Positions 55,953-64,000 of a stretch of DNA of 64,000 nt are shown one piece after another (positions within the stretch are counted from its first letter, which is position 1; the number at the start of each line of letters is the position of its first letter). The notes under the pieces are model-generated. The model worked only from the letters and a program-made list of their open reading frames with translations. It was not told the origin of the DNA and did no database searches. Both the position numbers and the translations under genes were made by a program. Source of the stretch: Trematomus loennbergii. Lineage: Eukaryota; Chordata; Actinopteri; Perciformes; Nototheniidae. The DNA is taken from assembly GCA_012861695.1 (NCBI GenBank), contig JAAOOA010001150.1, positions 90,183-154,182 on the forward strand, read 5' to 3'.

Positions 55953-56147
55953 TAAGGGAAAGTGAGTCAGAGAAACAAAGAGAAAAAAGGGGATTTAAGA
56001 AGTTTTAAATTAAACCAATCCTGCCTGCAAGCTCCTTTGTCATGTAGCAGCAGAGACTGGAGATTACTGCATTGTTGTAAAGTCACCTGAACATTGAAAA
56101 TATGATATTGCTTTCTTTGTGGTCGATTTTTTTTATAGCTGTCGACT

Positions 56148-56535
56148 AAAAGGGTCCCTGTTATAGTCATTATCAGGTTCATATTAGTGTCTCTCCTGGG
56201 ACATGTCTCCAGGCTTTAATGTTCAAAAAGCTTTCCCATACTGCCTGTGCTGCAGCTCCACTTTTCACCCTCTGTCTGAAACCAGAGCCCAGTCTGCTCT
56301 GATTGGTTAGCTGGGCAGCTCTGTTGTGATTGGTCAACCTCTCAGAGATGTCATCACGTACAATGTGTTGGAGCGCTAGCCAATAGAAGGGAGTGTAACC
56401 TAGTGATGTCAATATGTTACAGAAGTAAACACAAGGATTTTAGCCTTTGCAGACCATTTACATGCACTCAAACCTATCGAACACAGCCGGAAGTAAAGGG
56501 GAAACTCTGAAAACTCCAAAAAGCACAATAGGTTG
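56148..56535. repeat. Dispersed repeat related to 46180-46330
   Basis: It starts near AAGGGTCCCTGTTATAG and ends near AAGCACAATAGGTTG. It contains CTGATTGGTTAGCTGG and TGTGATTGGTCAACC. Termini are not TTAA-bounded. Confidence 0.55.
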
Positions 56536-57083
56536 TTTTTTAAGATTTGTGATTTGTAGTCAGAAATGAAGCATCAATTGGGACATCTCCTCATCACATC
56601 TGGAAATACTTGAGACATATTATGGCTTAAGACTTTAAAAAAGTTTTTAGTTCTGGTACACTAAAAAAGACTTAAGACATATACAACTGCATACTTTTTG
56701 TATGTATATTGTACAAAAACACTGTAATGTCTTAGAAAGGAAAAACGTCCCAGCGTCATTGATATCATGGTCAGCCCTCAGAGACCTGTCAGACCCGAAA
56801 CTTGACCTGCATTTAGCTTATTAAGACTTTTGAAATGACATGGCTTCAAGGACTTGACTTACTTTGACACATTTTAGATTTGACTTGAGGCTTGCCACAA
56901 GATTATGTATTTAATTAAAGTGGGTTTTCTAATATAGGCTGAGAAAAAGCATTAGTGTGATGTGAATAAGCTGACGAAGCAGTAAAAGTCATTTTTTATT
57001 TCAGTTAGTCTGGATAATTCACTCGAAAGTGATGAAGCAGCAGAAAGAACACACTATTAAAACTATACCGTGGTAGTATGTAA

Positions 57084-57602
<519 letters not shown>

Positions 57603-57978
57603 TGAGGACCAAACCCAATTGAGCTATACGGTGGCCCCTTATTCGTCCATTTCAGTCCCTCTCACTAAGTCAGTTAGTAATCCTTGTCGCTTGTTTGATT
57701 CCTGAATATTAACAATTTGTCCCGTTTTCTTCATACTGTGATTCTTCCAGTGTCAGTCGATGTGTGAGTTGCCTGTGTTGGGTTTTTAGTGTCTGATGTA
57801 TGAAAACATCCTAGATGTGTTCGACATGTTGAACACATCTCTCTTTTTTCTGCCCTCTAGATGCTGGTTTCAATGGCTTTGTTATAGCTTTTCAAGCAAA
57901 TGCCATCCTTTCTCTACAAATTCAGTTTACAAACAACATATTTGTTTTTAGAATATCTTTCTTATTGTTTTTATTTAA

Positions 57979-58455
57979 AGTGGACCTATCATGCTATATT
58001 TGAATAATATAGTGTAGGACCATACCTATATAAGGCATATTTATACTTTTTTTTTTTCAAAATACCAAACAGATCATGCATTTTAGCCATGCCTCATTTT
58101 GCTCAATTTGACCATTTCTAGCTCTGGGCAGATTCAGTGAGAACAGCACCATCTACAGGCCTGGCATATGTACTACAGCGTCTCCAGCGCTTTCGAACGG
58201 CAATGGCCGTGGCTGTCTCCTCCTGATTGGTGGAGTTGGCCCAATAGCCGTAGCGCCACCGTCCTGACGTCAGGACAGTGTTCAAATCTGGATCAGTTTT
58301 TATCAGATCCGTTGCAGCCCCTTTTTTAGAGATTTGGGTATGGAGGAAAATAGAGAGGGTTGTGTTTTCTGACACTTGGTGAGTTCCCTGGAACACCGGG
58401 GACACATATTCATGTATAAAGACGTACAAAAGTGCATTTGCATGATAGGTCCCCT
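57979..58455 (-). mobile_element. TTAA MITE, copy D (inverse of copy B)
   Basis: TTAA at 57975-57978 and 58456-58459, ends AGTGGACCTATCATGC and GCATGATAGGTCCCCT. Very close inverse copy of 36268-36759, including the CGTAGCGCCACCGTCCTGAC block. Confidence 0.95.
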
Positions 58456-58459
58456 TTAA

Positions 58460-59718
58460 AATCACTGAATGCTCAAGCTAATTGTTTGCTAATGTTGGTG
58501 ATTCTTCTCAACGACGATTAATGTTAGCATGTTGCATAGCCATAACTAAGCTAAAGGTGACAGTAGCAAACTTGTGTTAATACTGGTGTTCAATATGGGT
58601 GCCTGGAGGTAAAAAAGAACAAAACATTTGGTTTAATTTGTTCTTTCTGTTGGTGGAAGAAATTCGCTTTTGGCTTTCTGCCGCTGCCCATTTGTTTGAA
58701 CAGAACAAAGGGCGGGTGCCGCTCACATACACATTTACATTTCACTGCTCTGCCATTTCCAGATGCCAGTCTCTCCATTGTACTTCCAACAGCAACAAAA
58801 GATTCCTGGCACGCCGCTTGCCTGAGGGGCGTAATCCATCATTGCAAAAGAAAGGAAGCACAGGATGAATATATTCAAAAGGACTTGTTCACTTGTGTTC
58901 ATTACCGTAACTTTAATTTTTCCTGCTCTCAGCCACCACACAGTATGCGGCTGAAACTGCTTCTATACATCTCAATGAGCCGGAAGCAAGAAAACGTATA
59001 AGTTATGAGGAACATCAACTATAATGGCCTCGTATTCATCTGCCAAGAATCATTTGAAGTCTCTGAGAGTTTCAGATAAAGAGGAGAAGCTTGCTAACAT
59101 TGTTCTACTTTTTGTATTCAGGTGACTTTAAAGATTCACTTCTTTGGTTTTCGTTCAGCAGGACAGATTTGTTCGTGTTCACAAATATTTACTTGCGATC
59201 ACAGGGATGGCGCATTCTTTATCGGCTAGATCTCTCTTCAAATATTTGTGATGATTGAAGTTTAAAAAGAATCGTATTCCTGTAACTGTTTTGCATATAA
59301 AAACCCTTCCCTTCAAAGCAACATGTCTGCATGATGTTGGAGTGAACAGCTGGATGTCTGCTTTGAAGAGTACAGTAGCAACCTAAAAAGAAAAGATTCA
59401 ATAAAGTACCAGAGAAGTGTTTATAGTACAGTACACAAGTACAATTACAGATTTCCCATGTCTGCCGCTGAGGTTGTTAACAGCTTGTTAACAGCTTAGT
59501 TCAACTCCAGGCAACAGGCTTCAGGGCTCTGCTGAGATTTAGCAGTGACAAGAAGCACTTGGAGTCTGCTATGAGTATTTTTAGCAAGCGCTGCCATGTG
59601 AGAAAAGGATGTCTGTAAAAGATGTTTATCAAAAGCAGAATGTGGCACACTTAAGAATGCTTCTGTTTTGGATATTGCCAATAAACAGGCATTTACACAA
59701 ACTTTCAAAGGTGTACAC
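58460..59718. other. Intron, unremarkable
   Basis: No exon or transposon end is recognised. Confidence 0.5.
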
Positions 59719-60252
59719 CAGGGCTATTCAATTGGCGGCCCGCGGGCCAAATCCGGCCCCGAGGTGATATTTACTGGCCCTTTGAGTATAATGTTAAAAA
59801 GTCATCAATCTTTTTTTTTTTAAGATTTTTTTTTGTGCCATAGTGCCTTTTATTCCAGAGAGGGTGTTACATTGAGAGATAGAGGGGTAGACAATGCCTG
59901 AAAACTTCGACGGGCTCGGGTTTCGAACCCACCTACTATACTGTAGTGACAACTCCTGTCATTGATTGCATCTCTGCGTGAATGATTAGATCATTTCACC
60001 TAAATTAAATCAAATGAAACATGTAGGCCTACTGAGTTCTGAACTTGCCATTCAGATCTATAAAGGCCTTGGGGCTATGTTGTTTGATTGAATTAAACAC
60101 AATATATGCACTCCACTATGCTGTTGTAGTATTTACTGTATCTGAAGCTCTTAAATATAATTGCTCATATTTCAAGCCATCTTTTTCCCGGCCCCTTGCT
60201 TTGGATCATTTTCATCCACCGGCCCCCATTCCAAACTAACTGAATAGCCCTG
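59719..60252. mobile_element. hAT-type MITE (CAGGGCTATTCAATTGG family)
   Basis: Ends CAGGGCTATTCAATTGG and a TGAATAGCCCTG inverse end, with the 8-bp duplication GTGTACAC at 59711-59718 and 60253-60260. CGGCCCGCGGGCC and CCGGCC subterminal motifs. A B-box-like GGGTTCGAAACCC lies on the minus strand at about 59920. Confidence 0.95.
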
Positions 60253-60779
60253 GTGTACACAAATCAATGCCAACATGGTGGCATCCTGTCATAGTTTCCC
60301 TCCACAGCTGTGGGTCAGGGCAGGGTTACACCAAAACCAACTGGATTTGTCGACCGCCGAGCATGTCTTTGGTTCCACACAGTGCTATGTCCCCCTCTCA
60401 AATCCAGAGATATCCTGCCTTAAGTCCCACATATTGTTCTGGAGCTTACCTGGTCAAACCAGCCAATATGAGATCTTTATTACAGGGACCTTTCTCCCCT
60501 CTTGTTTTATGAGCTCCTTGAAATTCACAGCCAGCCTCTCTCCTCTCTCCGCCCCTCTCTCCGTCACTGTCACTGCTAATTCTTTCCCTCTCCTTGCCCT
60601 TTTTTCTATCTTTTCTCTCCAGTGATTGAATGCTGAATTATATGAATGGTGATATGTTGAGCGTAGCCCACGTCTGCAGCTGTCATCATGCCTTTGTACC
60701 GTTGCCACTAAGACAAATTCCTGAACATTTATTGTACAAAGTGCACACAATGAACTGTGCTGTCCTCCATTCTCCTCAG

Positions 60780-60903
60780 GTTCCAGCCATCTCATTGGCC
60801 TATGAGACAGCCGAGAGTGACATCATGAAACGCCAACCGAGGAACCCCAAGACGGACAAGCTGGTCAATGAACGCCTCATCAGCATGGCGTACGGACAGA
60901 TAG
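60780..60903 (+). CDS. atp1a2: atp1a exon: TM6-TM7 loop
   Basis: 124 bp, acceptor CATTCTCCTCAG, donor [26 protein letters not shown], then [16 protein letters not shown]. Confidence 0.98.
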
Positions 60904-62671
60904 GTTTGTGGCTCATAAGCTCCCTGCACCACAGCTCTTAAACCTGAGTCACTGTGACAGGCCTCCCGCAGTAAAGTTATGTTCATAATAAACTTAGCAG
61001 GTCTGAAAAACATAAAACATTGACATTTATCTTGGATTTTCTTACTGCCTTTGTAAATGTTTAGGCATGCACATTTAAGGGAAATGGATCCCGAGGTGAG
61101 CAGAGAGTCTCAGAATTTTCTTCTAATTGCCGTGACATTTACAGCAAATTGAGAGATGAGTGTGCAACTGTTTCCTACTTAATCATGGTCATGTTTCACT
61201 GGTTGGAGCCTCAGCTTTTTATCTCTGGATTTATATGGTTTTGGGAATTGTGTAACTCAAAGGCTGGCCCAACTTTATAGGCTTTTAAATAGGTCAAAAT
61301 ATGACGGGGCTTTGTCGAATGACAAGATGAAGAACGCTTTCCAAACAGCCGGATACTCACATTAACGCTCAATAATTCAAGACCAACTTTTGCAGGTCAC
61401 ATAAAATCACATTTACAAGCCGCAGTTTTGACTTTACAGCTTGAAGTCCTGAAGCATGGACAATAAAACATTGAACTGATGATCTGATCTGCAGTGACGT
61501 AACAGTAGAGTTCAAAGCCCATAGTGAAGAGAAGGAAGATTTTCTTATCGCTGAGAAAACTATGCTAATGCCTGTCAACATAAATACTGACCCGGTGCAG
61601 GGTTTCAATTTAGCAACAGAATAATACGATGATTAATAACCAGTCAATCCTTGCACAGTTTTTGTGGAGGTTTGCTTTAAGTGAAGACGTAAGCTTTGAA
61701 ATGAGATGTCCATCATATTGGAAACGTTACGCCCACTCTGACAAAACACATTTTCCAACATGAAATTAAAGCTCACCCATCGGCTATTATTGCAGTCCTC
61801 AGCTGTCTGGAGCCATTTACTTTAGAGAATAGTAACGTTGTCGAGGGCAGAGGGAGGAAGACATAATCACCGGTGCTGTTGTCGAACACATATTAAGTGG
61901 CAAGCAGCAGGTGGACTGAGGCTGGGTGTCCAACATGTGCTCTTTCCAAGTCAATTTATCTGGCATTTTGTGGTATAATCCCTGTAAATAAGTGACCAGA
62001 CCATTAGTATTATTATAATCGCTTTTGACACCCATTCATATTATCTTTAAATCCTGTCACTTTTTCTGTAGTAACATATATCTACTGCTACACTGTCATG
62101 AGATACACCATTAAAATGTAATATAACAGCACTTCATTTACACAATGGTTTTTATCAATCCATTATCCAATCATCCTGTCGCTGTGATTTATTATATAGA
62201 TAAATGAATGTCTTATTGGTTCAAATTGCACTAAATTATCGTTTTTTAAAACCCATGCAAATAAAATAAAGGGAACATTTTATTCTGTAGGTCAGAAATG
62301 TCTCAATGAATTCTTCATTTCTCCTGGTTTTGTTTAATTGGTATCCCAAACAACTGGTAACAAAAAGATGCTAACATAATGAAGTAAGCAGCAGTTTAGA
62401 AACAGGCACATTATACGTTTTCCCTGAAAGCATGTAGTTTAACACAAATAACTAAACCCTAATTAAAACAATAAAACATTTGCAACGAAAAACCCCAGAA
62501 CTAAGTGTCAATGTTCTCTATAACTACTGAATCACATTGTTCACATTAGAAACAATTTAAGACCATTATTAGGAAATGACAGACCTGTAAAATAAAGTGT
62601 TGCTATAAAATCTAATAGTAACCCTTAATAAGAACGATATAAATGATATTTCGCCTAATTTTGCTTTCCAG
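60904..62671. other. Intron, unremarkable
   Basis: No exon, transposon end or long simple repeat is recognised. Confidence 0.5.
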
Positions 62672-62814
62672 GGATGATCCAGGCTCTTGCTGGTTTTTTC
62701 ACCTACTTTGTGATTTTGGAGAACGGCTTCCTTCCAAATACGCTGGTGGGTATCCGCATCAGATGGGACGACCGCGAAGTAAATGATGTGGAGGACAGCT
62801 TCGGGCAGCAGTGG
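62672..62814 (+). CDS. atp1a2: atp1a exon: TM7-TM8 loop, one codon short
   Basis: 143 bp against the family's 146. [20 protein letters not shown] lacks the Ala of the usual FVILAENGF, an in-frame deletion. Then [23 protein letters not shown]. Donor GTAAGG. Confidence 0.97.
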
Positions 62815-62911
62815 GTAAGGAGCCAGGACAAATATAAACAAATACAACCTTTTATTTATGTCCCGTAACCATGAAGTACTGAATCAAAAATGTGGTGTTT
62901 TCCTCCTGCAG

Positions 62912-63041
62912 ACCTATGAGCAGAGGAAGATCATTGAGTTCACCTGCCACACCTCCTTCTTCATCAGCATCGTTGTTGTGCAATGGGCTGATCTGATCAT
63001 CTGCAAGACCCGGAGGAATTCCTCTTTCAACAGGGCATGAA
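62912..63041 (+). CDS. atp1a2: atp1a exon: TM8 (frame-shifted by 1 base at its end)
   Basis: Acceptor TTTTCCTCCTGCAG, donor [26 protein letters not shown], then [20 protein letters not shown] with the TM8 Asp. The exon is 130 bp against 131. A base is missing in the GGG before CATGAA at about 63032, so GMK is read as AGG-GCA-TGA. Confidence 0.96.
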
Positions 63042-63696
63042 GTAAGTACCGGAGGGAGGAAGGGTGGAGTGAACGATCGGTAAAAGGATTTCAATCATGA
63101 CAATTAATTCTTTTAGTCAGTAATGAGTGGTGCAGCAAATGACGTATTTTTGTAGATCCACCAGGAAGTAAGCATAGCAAAGGGTCCGATGACAAAATAA
63201 ATAAGATAAGATCTGGTGGCAAACACACTCCATATCTTGACATCACTTTGATCATTTTTTTAATCGTAAATGCAATCGCCAGAAGGAAAAAAACGTACGT
63301 AATGCTATAATCAAACGGTCATTTGACTTCACGTCACCATCGCTAAGCTATAGGCGACACATTTCCGGGTTAAGATGTTTAGTACTCTCATTTTGTCACT
63401 TGTTAGCAACTGCCGATTTATGAGACATTTACAAGTGGGGTAATTATTGACCTATTTTATGTTGTATAACAAATCCTCAAAGTCTCCTAAAGCTCGCGTT
63501 GACCTACAGTTTTTTTTCAGTTATCTAACAAAAAAAAACCCATTCAAAACAACACTGAATAGGCGATGACGGTATTCTGAAGTGCTAAAAAGCTAACTCA
63601 TTCCCAGGTTTAGGACTCATTCCTGCGCCTCTCTATTGACTGTAACATTTCTGAAGATTTGAACCCCTTCCTTTCTTCTGTCTCTTTGCTCAACAG

Positions 63697-63798
63697 GAAC
63701 AAGATGCTGATCTTCGGTCTGTTTTTCGAGACGTCTCTGGCTGCCTTCCTCTCCTACTGCCCTGGGATGGACATTGCCTTGCGCATGTACCCCTTGAA
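63697..63798 (+). CDS. atp1a2: atp1a exon: TM9
   Basis: 102 bp, acceptor TTTGCTCAACAG, donor [26 protein letters not shown], then [18 protein letters not shown] replaces the usual LFEET: the first Glu is Phe while the second is kept. Confidence 0.97.
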
Positions 63799-64000
63799 GT
63801 ACGCTCTGCATATGCATATCTCCAGCTAACCGAAAAATAACTTCTTAACGACCTAATAGTCTGCCATTAGCTTGTCACTCTAGCCTTTAAATGAAGTCTC
63901 TGATCGTCTTAAACACCACGTTGTTATCCTTGATATTCAAACATGGCTGCAATGAATTGAACAATTTGCATTCTTCCCGTGACTCACTGCTACCCTATCT
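63799..64000. other. Start of the next intron
   Basis: Donor GTACGC, then no exon to the end of the window. The remaining short C-terminal exons are expected further right. Confidence 0.6.

Noticed and set aside
59900..59940. tRNA-like B-box as a tRNA gene
   Set aside because: It sits within a hAT MITE and lacks an acceptor stem and A-box pairing.

Overview
The window is vertebrate nuclear DNA, almost certainly from a teleost and probably a percomorph. It has spliced genes with long introns, very long (GT)n/(AC)n microsatellites, many hAT- and piggyBac-type non-autonomous DNA transposons with intact target-site duplications, CR1/L2/Rex1-type LINE fragments and a DIRS-type retroelement. Nothing looks prokaryotic or organellar. 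No CRISPR array, rRNA or convincing functional tRNA gene was found.

Right half (34.0-63.8 kb, + strand): a Na+/K+-ATPase alpha-subunit gene. Sixteen consecutive exons run from the TGES actuator-domain exon to the TM9/TM10-loop exon. All have GT-AG splice sites, and nearly all have the exon lengths of the vertebrate ATP1A family. Several residues point to an alpha-2-like paralogue, but it is divergent. No exon for the N-terminus and TM1-TM2 was found upstream, and the last two short exons should lie beyond base 64000. Three exons are each exactly one base short and so shift frame, always in a short G or C run. All other exons are open and conserved. Either the assembly has small consensus deletions or the copy is very recently broken. 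One intron splits an exon that, as I recall it, is single in mammals. (GT)n tracts abut one donor and one acceptor.

Left half (0-34 kb): mostly transposons plus two host-gene pieces. Three minus-strand exons (25.6, 10.6 and 8.7 kb) encode an uncharacterised Ser-rich, coiled-coil protein, perhaps C8orf58/DUF4657-like. A plus-strand 5' gene end is proposed at 5.2-5.9 kb: a TCTCGCGAGA promoter palindrome, an E-box, and three tiny phase-compatible exons starting at ATG-ATG. The transposons include nested hAT elements at 2.4-5.1 kb, a hAT element at 14.8-15.6 kb with transposase remnants, inverted repeat arms at 16.1 and 20.5 kb, a broken LINE reverse transcriptase at 20.6-21.9 kb, and a DIRS element at about 28.4-33.5 kb on the minus strand (gag, RT-RNase H, tyrosine recombinase) whose recombinase is frameshifted and truncated.

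A TTAA-flanked MITE family (termini AG[G/T]GGACCTATCATGC-like) recurs at 26.6, 28.2, 36.3, 39.2 and 58.0 kb. Two long, very similar copies lie in opposite orientation in introns of the ATPase gene, so they would be on one pre-mRNA. No wholly new system is evident. The most informative features are the odd ATPase gene, its repeat-laden splice sites and the nested transposons.
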